64,000 bases of DNA from TOLSYN sp963849065. GTDB taxonomy: Bacteria > Acidobacteriota > Terriglobia > Terriglobales > Acidobacteriaceae. Position 1 is the stretch's first letter. Each line of letters begins with the position of its first letter. The position numbers and the translations under genes are program-made. The notes beneath the pieces were generated by a model. The model worked only from the letters and a program-made list of their open reading frames with translations. It searched no databases and was not told the DNA's origin. Positions 1 through 8,486 of the stretch are shown piece by piece. The stretch spans positions 815,046-879,045 of the forward strand of contig CAWKFM010000004.1 in the NCBI GenBank assembly GCA_963849065.1. The letters run 5' to 3'.

Positions 1-1
1 C

Positions 2-1747
2 TGGGCTCGTCCCTTCATTCCCATCCGCCGCCTTGACCGTCTCTACGCCTCCGCCCTGGCCAATACCCAGACCGGCGGAAACGTCTTCGACAGCCTCCTG
101 CGCGAGATGAACGTCGAGTACGCCGTGCGCGAGGCCGATCTCAAGCACGTGCCCACCGAAGGCCCCTGCGTCGTCTTCGCCAACCACCCCTTCGGCATGT
201 TGGATGGCATCATCATGGCCGCCCTGCTGCTGCGTCTGCGTCCCGACGTCAAATTGCTGGCCAACCAGCTGCTCGGCTGCATGGAAGAGCTGGCCCCCTA
301 CACTGTCCTGGTCGACAACATGATGGGCGAAGGCCACGAGAACGCCAACCGCAAAGGCATCCGCGAGGCCCTCGACTGGGTCAGGCAGGGACACCTGCTC
401 ATCGTCTTTCCCGCTGGCGAAGTCTCCTCCTGGAGCCGCCACCACCGCCGCGTCCTCGATCCCCAGTGGAACCGCAACATGGCGCGCATCGCCCGCATGA
501 CCGGCGCCAAGAGCATCCCCGCCTTCATCACCGGAACCAACAGCGTCGGCTTCCACCTGGCCGGGATCATCAATCCCCGCCTCCGCACCCTGTTCTTGCC
601 CCACGAGCTCATCAACAAGTACGGACGCCGCCTCGAAGTGCGCCTCGGCTCGCCGGTCGAGAGCGAAACTCTCAAGGCCATCCACGACGACGAAAAAGCC
701 ATCGACCTGCTCCGCTGGAACAGCTCGCTGCTTGCCCTGCGCGACCGCATCACCTCGCCCCGCGCCCGCTTCTTTCAGGGGCACTGGCATCCCCGTCACG
801 CCGTCGCTCCGCCGGAAGATCCCGCCGTCCTGCTGCACGAACTGCAATCGCTCCCGCCCGGCTCCCTGCTGGAAACCGTCGGCGAAATGAGCGTCTATGC
901 CCTCATCTCCCGCCAGGCTCCGCGCGTCGTCCGCGAAATCGGACGCCTGCGCGAGCTCACCTTTCGCGCCTCCGGCGAAGGCACCGGCAAGGCGCGCGAC
1001 CTCGACCGCTTCGACGCCTATTACACCCATCTTGTGCTCTGGAACAACCAGCGCCGCGAGATTGCCGGTGGCTACCGCATCTGCAACGTGCAGCACGTCC
1101 TGCACCGCTACGGAATGCGCGGCCTCTACACCGCCTCGCTCTTCCGCTTCCAGCCCGCCTTCTTCGCCAAGGTCGGCCCGGCCATCGAACTCGGACGCTC
1201 CTTCGTCAGCCTCGACTACCAGCGCCAATACGCGCCCCTGCTCGTCCTCTGGAAGGGAATCGGCAGCTACATCGTCCGCCATCCCGAAACGCCCATTCTG
1301 TTCGGCGCCGTCAGCATCAGCGCCGACTACTCCCTGGCTTCGCGCGAAGTGCTCACCAGCTTCCTCGGCGCGCACACGGTTGATGCCGAGCTGCTCAAGA
1401 TGCTGCGCCCCAAGCATCCGCCCCGCTCCGCCTCTGAAAATGTCCAGGAGAACGAGATCTTCTCGCGCGTCTTCTCCATTGACGATCTCTCCGAATGGAT
1501 CAGCATGTTCGAGAGCGACGGCAAGGGCGTGCCCGTGCTGGTCAAGCACTACATGAAGCTGGGCGGAAAGTTCCTGGGCTTCAACGTCGACGCCAAGTTC
1601 TCCAACGTCCTCGACGGCCTGCTCATGGTGGACCTGCGCGCCGCCAAGCCCGAGCTGCTGGCGCGCTATCTCGGCAAGTCGGGCGCCGCCGAATTTCTCC
1701 TCCTGCACCAGGCCAAGGACGCCGCTGCGCAAACCGTCAAAGCCTGA
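2..1747 (+). CDS. Two-domain acyltransferase, 5' truncated by window edge (OlsF-like / hemolysin-like)
   Basis: The frame is open from the first bases, so the true start lies outside the window. The N-terminal part is a PlsC-type glycerolipid O-acyltransferase: the acyl-acceptor motif NHPFGMLDG is near residue 61 and FPAGEVSS near residue 135. The C-terminal half looks like an OlsB/Acetyltransf_5-type GNAT N-acyltransferase (GRSFVSLDYQRQYAPL, then the LLVLWKGIGSYI stretch). This order, O-acyltransferase then N-acyltransferase, is that of the bifunctional ornithine-lipid synthase OlsF; similar proteins are often annotated as hemolysin-like. Making an ornithine or other aminoacyl lipid at the inner membrane is inference. 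The next gene starts 360 bp downstream, after a repeat, so there is no clear operon. Domain calls are fairly sure, the substrate is not. Confidence 0.75.
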   Translation, partial: WARPFIPIRRLDRLYASALANTQTGGNVFDSLLREMNVEYAVREADLKHVPTEGPCVVFANHPFGMLDGIIMAALLLRLRPDVKLLANQLLGCMEELAPYTVLVDNMMGEGHENANRKGIREALDWVRQGHLLIVFPAGEVSSWSRHHRRVLDPQWNRNMARIARMTGAKSIPAFITGTNSVGFHLAGIINPRLRTLFLPHELINKYGRRLEVRLGSPVESETLKAIHDDEKAIDLLRWNSSLLALRDRITSPRARFFQGHWHPRHAVAPPEDPAVLLHELQSLPPGSLLETVGEMSVYALISRQAPRVVREIGRLRELTFRASGEGTGKARDLDRFDAYYTHLVLWNNQRREIAGGYRICNVQHVLHRYGMRGLYTASLFRFQPAFFAKVGPAIELGRSFVSLDYQRQYAPLLVLWKGIGSYIVRHPETPILFGAVSISADYSLASREVLTSFLGAHTVDAELLKMLRPKHPPRSASENVQENEIFSRVFSIDDLSEWISMFESDGKGVPVLVKHYMKLGGKFLGFNVDAKFSNVLDGLLMVDLRAAKPELLARYLGKSGAAEFLLLHQAKDAAAQTVKA

Positions 1748-1798
1748 TCCTCCGAGGGTGCCCCGTTCAGGCGGGTGGAGGGTGGCTGTAGATTGTCG

Positions 1799-1856
1799 CG
1801 GGTGGCCCATTCAAGCTGGGGTGGAAGCCCTCTTTTGGCTTGAGTGGGGCAGTTGA
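1799..1856. repeat. Interspersed palindromic repeat, family A, copy 1
   Basis: The arms CATTCAAGC and GCTTGAGTGGGGC face each other as an imperfect inverted repeat in the 360-bp gap before the ppx gene. Related copies lie at 7510, 9972, 11404, 14081 and 14189. A tail of TTGC/TTTGCA-like hexamers follows, as after most copies. No gene is seen in the rest of the gap. Confidence 0.7.
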
Positions 1857-2107
1857 CCCTGCTGTTGCTTTTGCATTTGCAGTTGCCGGGTGGGAAGCAT
1901 TACCGTCTCCGCCATCGGTGCGTAGAGTCGTAGTTGCCCCTGCCGATAGAATGGCGTATCGTTTCGCGGTGGGCACTGTCGACGTAAGCAAGATGAATCC
2001 AGCCGTGTTGAGCATCCACTCGCTGGCCCTGCTTGGAAAGCTCTCCGCGCGCGCAGCTTTCGCCGCCCACCCATCTCCCAAACTGATTCGCAAGGCAGGT
2101 TAGAACC

Positions 2108-3622
2108 ATGGCAACCCTGGCCGCCGTGGACATCGGCGCAAACTCGGTGCGGTTGAAGATTGCGCGCGTGGTACGCAAGCGGCTCCAGGTGCTGCATGAG
2201 GATCGCGAAGTGGTGCGCCTGGGCGAAAACGTCTTCCTCACCGGTGCGCTCGATCCCGCAGCCATGGAGCAGACCGTGCGCGTCCTGCGCCGCTTCCAGA
2301 AGTCGGCCCAGTCCTTCAGCGTCACCCAGGTCCGCGTCGTAGCCACCAGCGCCCTGCGCGACGCCAACAACGGCTCGGCTTTCGTCCACTGGGTTCACGC
2401 CGCCATCGGCTGGCGCGTCGAGGTCGTCAGCGGTGTCGAGGAGGGACGCCTCATCCACCTCGGCGTCATGGCCAACACCCGCGCCACCTCCGGGCGCGTT
2501 CTGCTCATCGACCTCGGCGGCGGCAGCTGCGAACTCATCGTCTCCAGCAAGGGACAGATCGAGCGTGTCTTCAGCCTGCCTCTCGGAGCCGTCCGCCTCA
2601 CCCGCGAATTTCTCCAGCACGACCCGCCCACCGAAACCGAGCTCGATCAGATGCGCAGCTACATCAACGAGGAGATCAGCCGCCTCCGCCGCGACCTCAC
2701 CGCGCACAAGATCAACCTCACCGTGGCTACCTCGGGAACCCCCGCCGCGCTCAGTGAACTCTGGGCCGCCGGCCAGCCCGGAGCCAACCTCGCCGTGCCT
2801 CGCGCCGGACTGCTGCGCCTCACCAAAAAGCTCTCCGCCCTCAGCGTCGAGCAGCGCCGCGCCCTCACCGGCATCGGCCCCCGCCGCGCCGAAATCATCA
2901 TCGCCGGCGCTCATGTCTTCGCCGAGCTCTTTACCGAGTTGCAGCTCCCCAGCTTTCGTTATTTGCCCTTCGGCCTGCGAGACGGAATCCTCGCCCAGAT
3001 GGCCACCGACCTGGAAGACATCGGCCTGCGCAAGCAACTGGAAAGCGAGCGCCAGAATTCCATACTCAATCTCGCCGCCCATTACGCCGTGGACCTGCGC
3101 TTTTCCAACCGCGTCGCCGACCATGCCGGCCGGCTCTTCAAATTCCTTGCTCCGGTCCATCGTCTGCCGCCCGAATACGCCAACCTCCTCCACGCCGCCG
3201 CTACCCTGCACGAGGTCGGCTCCTTCATCAGCCGCGCCGGGCGCCGCCGCCATGCCCATTACATCCTGGCCCACTCCGAGCTGCTGGGCTTCAGCCTGCC
3301 CCAGCGCCGCGTCATCGCCGCCATCGCCCGTTATCTCGGCAAGTCGAAGATCACTCCCGCCAGTCCCGCCGTCCGCCTGCTCACCCCCGAGGACCGCCTG
3401 CTGCTGCCGCGCATAGTCGTGCTCTTGCGCCTGGCCCGCGCCTTGGAGCAGGGACGCCGCGCCGCCGTGCTCAGCATCCGTGTCCGGGTCGAGCCCAGGG
3501 ACGTGCGTCTCACCCTGGTCACCCGCCCCACCGGGGCCGAGCTCGAGCTATGGGCCTTGGAGCGCGAACGCGCCTATTTCTTTGAAGTCTTCGGAAGGGA
3601 ATTGAGCTGTGTCGAGGTGTAG
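2108..3622 (+). CDS. ppx: Ppx/GppA-type exopolyphosphatase with C-terminal HD domain
   Basis: 504 residues in the actin-like ASKHA phosphatase fold. The N-terminal phosphate loop is VDIGANSVRLKI, followed by VVATSALRDA and the second glycine-rich loop LIDLGGGSCELIV near residue 135. The C-terminal third has an HD-type region (LHAAATLHEVGSFI) as in long Ppx/GppA proteins. The family hydrolyses polyphosphate chain ends or the 5' phosphate of pppGpp; which is used here cannot be read from the sequence. The gene converges on a SixA-like gene, overlapping its end by 49 bp, and ppk1 is just beyond, so a polyphosphate role is the better guess. The ATG at 2108 has a modest AAGGCAGG upstream. Confidence 0.9.
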   Translation: MATLAAVDIGANSVRLKIARVVRKRLQVLHEDREVVRLGENVFLTGALDPAAMEQTVRVLRRFQKSAQSFSVTQVRVVATSALRDANNGSAFVHWVHAAIGWRVEVVSGVEEGRLIHLGVMANTRATSGRVLLIDLGGGSCELIVSSKGQIERVFSLPLGAVRLTREFLQHDPPTETELDQMRSYINEEISRLRRDLTAHKINLTVATSGTPAALSELWAAGQPGANLAVPRAGLLRLTKKLSALSVEQRRALTGIGPRRAEIIIAGAHVFAELFTELQLPSFRYLPFGLRDGILAQMATDLEDIGLRKQLESERQNSILNLAAHYAVDLRFSNRVADHAGRLFKFLAPVHRLPPEYANLLHAAATLHEVGSFISRAGRRRHAHYILAHSELLGFSLPQRRVIAAIARYLGKSKITPASPAVRLLTPEDRLLLPRIVVLLRLARALEQGRRAAVLSIRVRVEPRDVRLTLVTRPTGAELELWALERERAYFFEVFGRELSCVEV

Positions 3623-4104
3623 GCGGTTTTAATCAGCCGTGGGGTCACCAGCCAGTTCAGCACGCTGCGCTTAGGACCCACCTCCACCCGCGCCACGCTG
3701 CCTTTTTTCATCTCCATCGCGCTCTCGCTCAGCCCGCCGGTCGCCAGCAGCGACAGAAACCGGCTCAGGTTGGGGTTGTGCCCCACCACCATCACCGCTT
3801 CCAGTCCGCCCACCTTGTACAGCAAATCGCGGAAGGCATCGAACGACGCGCCCGGCCGCAGCGCCGGAGTCATCTCGATCTTTTGCTCGTAGGCGATCTC
3901 GTTGGCCACCATCGCCGCCGACTGCGTCGATCGCTTCAGCGGGCTCGACAGGATCAGGTCCACATGCGCGTCCATCGAGCTCAGCAGCCGTCCCATGTAG
4001 CGGCACTGCTCAATGCCTTCCTTGTCCAGCGGACGCTTCTCATCCTGAACCGGATTGGCCCGCCGCTCCCCCGCATTTCCGTGCCGCAGAAAATATACGA
4101 TCAT
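3574..4104 (-). CDS. sixA: SixA-type phosphohistidine phosphatase
   Basis: About 176 residues of the histidine phosphatase superfamily. The catalytic RHG is at residues 7-9 (MIVYFLRHGNAG), and the second catalytic region is VVGHNPNLSRFLSLL. SixA proteins remove phosphate from phosphohistidine on signalling or PTS proteins. I chose the ATG at 4104; a GTG at 4113 would add three residues. The 3' end overlaps the convergent ppx gene by 49 bp, and ppk1 is upstream on the same strand. This ppk-sixA-ppx grouping suggests, as inference, a shared link to phosphate metabolism. Confidence 0.88.
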   Translation of the reverse strand: MIVYFLRHGNAGERRANPVQDEKRPLDKEGIEQCRYMGRLLSSMDAHVDLILSSPLKRSTQSAAMVANEIAYEQKIEMTPALRPGASFDAFRDLLYKVGGLEAVMVVGHNPNLSRFLSLLATGGLSESAMEMKKGSVARVEVGPKRSVLNWLVTPRLIKTAYTSTQLNSLPKTSKK

Positions 4105-4162
4105 CGCTCTCACTTTGCTCTTGCTCTTGCCGTTGCCTTTGCTCTTGCCTCTTTCTTTGATG

Positions 4163-4212
4163 GGTCATTCTGAGCGCAGCGAAGAATCCCTGCGCCGTTC
4201 CAATATCGCGCG
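4163..4212. repeat. Interspersed repeat, family C, copy 1 (core TCATTCTGAGCGCAGCGAAG)
   Basis: The core at 4165-4190 and a trailing GTTCCAATATCGC match a second copy at 13171-13215 inside the symporter gene. It lies in the 164-bp gap between sixA and ppk1, right after an array of CTTTGCTCTTGC-like hexamers at about 4115-4156. Confidence 0.6.
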
Positions 4213-4268
4213 CCGCCCCCAGGCCATTTCAGCCACGAACCGCTGGGCATCTACGTGCCGAGCGCACC

Positions 4269-6446
4269 CTACGTCGCCTTCCCATGCGCCTTCGCCACCC
4301 GCGTCTTCACCGTGCTCTTCTTCACCGTCCGTCGCGGCGCCCTCGCCGGCGCCCCCACCGGAATCGACGACGCATCCCGCCGTCCCTCCGCCACGTCGAT
4401 CAAAAACTCCTGCGAACTGAACGGTGCCCTCTTGCCCTTGGCCTCCTCGCGAACATAACTTCCTCCGCGCTGCAAAACCCGCGCCTTCACGTTATCCGCC
4501 AAATACGCCGCCAGAATCTCGTGCTTCACCCGCTCCCGCAGCAGCGGATCGCGCAGCGGGAACACCACTTCCACCCGTTCGTGCAGGTTGCGCGGCATCC
4601 AGTCCGCGCTGCCCATGTAAATTTCCTCTTCGCCGCCGTTCTGGAAGTAATAGATGCGGCTGTGTTCCAGAAAGCGGCCCACAATGCTGCGCACCCTTAT
4701 GCGCTCGCTGATGCCCTTTAGCCCCGGATTCAGTGAGCAGATGCCGCGCACAATCAGCTCCACCTCCACCCCTGCCTGCGAGGCGCGATACAGCTCCTGC
4801 ACCACGTCCTTGTCGAGCAGCGAATTCACCTTCACGATGATCCGCGCCGGTTTTCCGGCCCGCGCGTGGTCGGCCTCGCGCGCAATCAGGTTGGCGACCC
4901 GCTCGGCCAAATCCACCGGAGCCACCAGCAGCGGGTTGTAGTTCGGCTGCTCGGAGTACGCCGTCAGAAAATTAAACACGTTGTGCACCGCAAACGTCAT
5001 CTCCGGATTCGCCGTCAGCAAACTCAGGTCGGTATAGAACGCCGCCGTCGCCGGATTGTAGTTGCCCGTCCCCAAATGCGCATACCGCCGGATCGCGCCA
5101 TCCGGCTCCTTGCGTGCAATCAGCGTCAGCTTGCAGTGTGTCTTCAGCCCCACCAGTCCGTGGAAGACCTGCACCCCCGCATCTTCCAGCTCGCGCGCCC
5201 ATTTGATGTTGGAGGCCTCGTCGAAGCGCGCCTTCACCTCCACCACCACGGTCACTTCCTTGCGCTCCGCCGCCTGCACCAGCGCCTCCACAATCGGCGA
5301 ATTGTCATTCGTCCGGTACAGCGTCTGCTTGATCGAAAGCACCGCCGGGTCCTGCGCCGCGGCCTCAATAAACGACACCACGCTGTTGTAGCTGTCAAAC
5401 GGATGATGCAGCAGTACGTCCCTCTGCCGCAGCGCCCCCCAAACATCGTGCGTCCCCTTCGGCAAAGACCACTCCTTCGGCTGGAACGGCTTGAACTTCA
5501 GCTCCGGACGGTTCACCGCGCTGTACAAATGCATCAGCCGCGACAGGTTCACCGGCCCCTGCGTGCGGTACACTTGCCAATCCTGTAACTCAAACACCGT
5601 CTGCAGACGCGAGATGATATCCCCGCTCGCATCCGATTCAATCTCCAGGCGCACCGCGTCGCCCTTGCGCCGGTTGTGCAGCTCCGTGCGCACCGACTCC
5701 AGCACAGACCGCGATTCTTCTTCCTGCAAATAAAGGTTGCTGTTGCGGGTAATCCGGAACGCGCCCTCGCTCAAAATCTCATACCCGCGATACATCCGTC
5801 CCGCGTGCAGACCCACCAGATCGGCCAGCGCAATAAACGAATCGCCTCGCGAATCCGGCAGCCGCACCAGCCTGGGCAGCGCCCGCGGCACCGTCACCAC
5901 TCCCATGTAGGTCGCATTGGCCGTCGAGCGCCGCCGCCGCTTCAGCAGCAGCGCCTGGCACAGCGCCTTGTGCAGCACCCGCGGAAACGGATGTGCCGGA
6001 TCCACGGTCACCGGAGTCAGCAGGGCGTCCAGCTCGTTGCGGCAATACTCATCCACCACGTCGCGCTGCGCCTCATTCAGGTCGCCCAGCGAATGTACCC
6101 GGATGCCGTGCTCGGCCAGCGACGGCAGCAGCTTCTCGTTCCAACACTCATACTGCAGACGCACAAAGTCGTGCGTCGCCTCGGCCACCCGCTCCTGTTC
6201 GTCCATCGGAGTCAGCCCATCCGGTCCTGCCTCCACCTGGCCTTCTTCCAGGTGCTGCAGCAGTCCCGCAATGCGAATCTCGAAGAACTCGTCCAGGTTG
6301 CTGGCCGTAATCGCCAGATACTTTACCCGCTCCAGCAGCGGATTGCTTTCGTCCTCCGCCTCTTCCAACACGCGGCGGTTAAACGCCAGCCACGACAAAC
6401 TGCGGTTCAGAAATAAGTTCGGTTTCCCCTGCGCTCGGGAAGACAT
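4269..6446 (-). CDS. ppk: Polyphosphate kinase 1
   Basis: 725 residues, full length for PPK1. It begins with the family's hallmark N-terminus (FLNRSLSWLAFNRRVLEEA) and the NLDEFFEIR motif. The autophosphorylated histidine lies in YAHLGTGNYNPATA, and the second HKD-type region is ARIIVKVNSLLDKDVVQELY. The enzyme makes polyphosphate reversibly from ATP. The C-terminus carries a short basic Lys/Arg-rich tail. A ppx-type hydrolase and a SixA phosphatase are immediate neighbours, so synthesis and breakdown are encoded together. No PHO box was identified. Confidence 0.96.
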   Translation of the reverse strand: MSSRAQGKPNLFLNRSLSWLAFNRRVLEEAEDESNPLLERVKYLAITASNLDEFFEIRIAGLLQHLEEGQVEAGPDGLTPMDEQERVAEATHDFVRLQYECWNEKLLPSLAEHGIRVHSLGDLNEAQRDVVDEYCRNELDALLTPVTVDPAHPFPRVLHKALCQALLLKRRRRSTANATYMGVVTVPRALPRLVRLPDSRGDSFIALADLVGLHAGRMYRGYEILSEGAFRITRNSNLYLQEEESRSVLESVRTELHNRRKGDAVRLEIESDASGDIISRLQTVFELQDWQVYRTQGPVNLSRLMHLYSAVNRPELKFKPFQPKEWSLPKGTHDVWGALRQRDVLLHHPFDSYNSVVSFIEAAAQDPAVLSIKQTLYRTNDNSPIVEALVQAAERKEVTVVVEVKARFDEASNIKWARELEDAGVQVFHGLVGLKTHCKLTLIARKEPDGAIRRYAHLGTGNYNPATAAFYTDLSLLTANPEMTFAVHNVFNFLTAYSEQPNYNPLLVAPVDLAERVANLIAREADHARAGKPARIIVKVNSLLDKDVVQELYRASQAGVEVELIVRGICSLNPGLKGISERIRVRSIVGRFLEHSRIYYFQNGGEEEIYMGSADWMPRNLHERVEVVFPLRDPLLRERVKHEILAAYLADNVKARVLQRGGSYVREEAKGKRAPFSSQEFLIDVAEGRRDASSIPVGAPARAPRRTVKKSTVKTRVAKAHGKAT

Positions 6447-6510
6447 AGGAACTCAGTGTACTGCTTCTTTCGACCGCCGAATGTTAATGTTACAGAATTG
6501 TGAATCTGCC

Positions 6511-6556
6511 CGGGTGCCCCATATTTGCCTGCCTTTGGCAAATGTGGGAATGCACC
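6511..6556. repeat. Interspersed palindromic repeat, family B, copy 1
   Basis: The arms CCCCATATTTGCC and GGCAAATGTGGGA form an inverted repeat between ppk1 and the transporter ATPase. Related copies are at 7599 and 15583. Confidence 0.65.
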
Positions 6557-6566
6557 ATGCCCGCAG

Positions 6567-7412
6567 CTAGGGTTTGTGATGTTCATGCCGCAAAAAGGGC
6601 GACAGATGCCGATGCGCCACCCCGCCATGCAAATGCCGGTGCGAGTGAATCAAATTGGCCGACTCCAGCAGCGCCGTATCCGCCAGCACCGCCGCCGGCT
6701 CGCCGCCGGCCACCACCGCTCCATTCTCCAGCACCACCGCCCGCCCGCAAATCTCCGGCAATATCTCCAACTGATGCGTCGCCGTAATAATCGTTTTTCG
6801 CCCATCGTTCCACGCTTCCAGCAGCTCGATCACCTGGCTCTGGCTCTTCGGATCCAGCGCTGCTGTCGGCTCATCCAGCAGTAGCACATCCGGGTCCAGC
6901 ACAATCACCGACGCAATCGCCACTCTTTTTTTCTCGCCGCCGCTCAGCCTATAGGGCGCGCGGTCCTTCAAATGCTCCGCCCCAATCCACTGCAGCACGC
7001 TATACACCCGCTCCAGAATCTTCTCCCGCGGCCATCCCATCTGCAGCGGCCCAAACGCCACCTCGTCAAACACCGTCGGATTGAACAGCTGAATATCTGG
7101 GTTCTGAAACACCAGCCCCACCTGCCGCCGGAACCCCATCGCAAACTCATCGTCTTCCATCGCCGCCTCGGTCAGCGCCGCTCCCCGGAAGCGCAGCGTC
7201 CCTCCGCAGGCAAACCGCAGCCCATCCATCAGCCGCAGCAGCGTGCTCTTGCCGCTGCCGTTGGCCCCCAGCAGCGCAATCCGCTCCCCGGCCCGCACCT
7301 GCAGCGTTAGCTCTTCGAGCGCCGCCACCCGGCCGTATTCAAAGCGCACTGCCTCCGCCTCGAACTCCAACACCTCGGCCCTCGCGCCATCGCCTACCAA
7401 ACTATCCGGCAC
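6567..7412 (-). CDS. cbiO: ECF/Cbi-type nickel or cobalt transporter ATP-binding protein
   Basis: 281-residue ABC ATPase. Walker A is LLGANGSGKSTLLRL, the Q-loop region is VFQNPDIQLF, the signature is LSGGEKKRVAIA, and Walker B is VLLLDEPTAALD followed by an ATHQLE switch histidine. Its closest relatives are CbiO/NikO/EcfA. The C-terminus is histidine-rich (HSHRHLHGG and HEHHKP), which suits a metal transporter. The start is a GTG at 7412 with AAGGA upstream. It lies downstream of cbiQ and cbiM on the same strand, but 246 bp of repeats separate it from cbiQ. Ni2+ or Co2+ specificity cannot be decided here. Confidence 0.9.
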   Translation of the reverse strand: MPDSLVGDGARAEVLEFEAEAVRFEYGRVAALEELTLQVRAGERIALLGANGSGKSTLLRLMDGLRFACGGTLRFRGAALTEAAMEDDEFAMGFRRQVGLVFQNPDIQLFNPTVFDEVAFGPLQMGWPREKILERVYSVLQWIGAEHLKDRAPYRLSGGEKKRVAIASVIVLDPDVLLLDEPTAALDPKSQSQVIELLEAWNDGRKTIITATHQLEILPEICGRAVVLENGAVVAGGEPAAVLADTALLESANLIHSHRHLHGGVAHRHLSPFLRHEHHKP

Positions 7413-7509
7413 TTGCTCTGCATCCTTTCATTCCTGAGGCCGTCTTCGCATGTTTCTCCGGCGTCCAGATCGCGTTGCCGCCTCAGAAGCTTTTCGGCCA
7501 CCCTGTTGG

Positions 7510-7555
7510 CGGGTGCCCCATTCAAGCCTTCTTTTGGCTTGGGTGGGGCAGTTGA
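7510..7555. repeat. Interspersed palindromic repeat, family A, copy 2
   Basis: The arms CCCATTCAAGCC and GGCTTGGGTGGGGC sit in the gap between the transporter ATPase and cbiQ, next to a family B copy at 7599. Together they fill most of the gap. Confidence 0.7.
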
Positions 7556-7598
7556 CTTTGTTCTTGATCTCTTCACTCTCGTCCTGCAACCAACCCAG

Positions 7599-7641
7599 GT
7601 GCCCCATATCTGCCGTAGTTGGCAGATGTGGGATCGCCACC
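7599..7641. repeat. Interspersed palindromic repeat, family B, copy 2
   Basis: GCCCCATATCTGCC faces GGCAGATGTGGGA across a short spacer, giving the same hairpin as at 6511. Confidence 0.65.
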
Positions 7642-7658
7642 AACGTTCGTCGCAACAA

Positions 7659-8486
7659 CTATCTCCCCGCCACCACCGCCGTCACCGCCGCCACCGCAAA
7701 CCCAGCCATCGCCGCATAATCCCATCCCCTCATCCGGAACTCATCCAGCAACCGCACCTCGCCTCTAAACCCCCGCGCCTGCATCGCCAGATACACCTGG
7801 TCGCCCATCTCCAGAGTCTTGCTTAGCAGTACGCCGCCGCTGTTCACCATCAGCCGCCGTTGCTCGCCTCCGCTCAGCCTTCCCACCATCCGGCTCTGCC
7901 GCGACTCGAACATCTGGTTGGCCGTCTCCGCCAGCAGAATCACATAGCGATGCGTCATCGCCAGCAGCACAATCACCTCCACCGGAACCCGCAGCGCCCT
8001 TAGCGCCTTCAGCAGATGCATCCACGGCGTCGTCAGCACCAGCAGCGCGCTCAGCGTCACCGCCGTCTCCACCCGCGTAATCAGCAACAGCGCCGTCCTC
8101 GCTCCCCGCACCGTAATCGTCACCGACGCTCCGGTCGAGAACAGCGGGAGCCGCCACAGCGCCGCGCCCGGTGTCAGAAACATCGCCGGAGCCGCAATCA
8201 TAACGCTGAATCCAAACGCCACCAGCCACACCCGCTTCGCCAGCCCCCGCAAACGCAGCCGCGAAGCCACCGCCAGCACAATCCCCAGCGCAAACAGCGC
8301 CGCCATCACCGCCAGCCTGCGCGACAGCGCCGCCGAAACCACCAGCGCCAGCAGTCCCACCAGCTTCACCCGCGGGTCCAACGCCTGCAGCGCACCGTGC
8401 CCGCGCGCCGTTGTCTCCGCTGCCAGCGTCGCCTCCAGCGCCTCGCTGAAACCGCGCAGAGTTTTGGCTATCACGCCCACGCTCAC
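7659..8486 (-). CDS. cbiQ: Cobalt/nickel ECF transporter T component (CbiQ-like)
   Basis: About 275 residues. An N-terminal cytoplasmic stretch (ETTARGHGALQALDPRVKL) is followed by four or five hydrophobic segments. The family's cytosolic coupling region follows (MFESRQSRMVGRLSGGEQRRL, then LAMQARGFRG). The open frame runs further upstream, but that part is antisense-like and overlaps cbiM. I place the start at the GTG at 8486, where GTGA overlaps the cbiM stop by four bases and implies translational coupling. It acts as the membrane scaffold between CbiM and the ATPase. Confidence 0.88.
   Translation of the reverse strand: MSVGVIAKTLRGFSEALEATLAAETTARGHGALQALDPRVKLVGLLALVVSAALSRRLAVMAALFALGIVLAVASRLRLRGLAKRVWLVAFGFSVMIAAPAMFLTPGAALWRLPLFSTGASVTITVRGARTALLLITRVETAVTLSALLVLTTPWMHLLKALRALRVPVEVIVLLAMTHRYVILLAETANQMFESRQSRMVGRLSGGEQRRLMVNSGGVLLSKTLEMGDQVYLAMQARGFRGEVRLLDEFRMRGWDYAAMAGFAVAAVTAVVAGR

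Noticed and set aside
1811..3274. Long antisense open frame (487 codons) opposite the ppx gene
   Set aside because: It is a mirror of a GC-rich coding strand; low-complexity Gly/Ala/Asp-rich protein, no family, no ribosome site.
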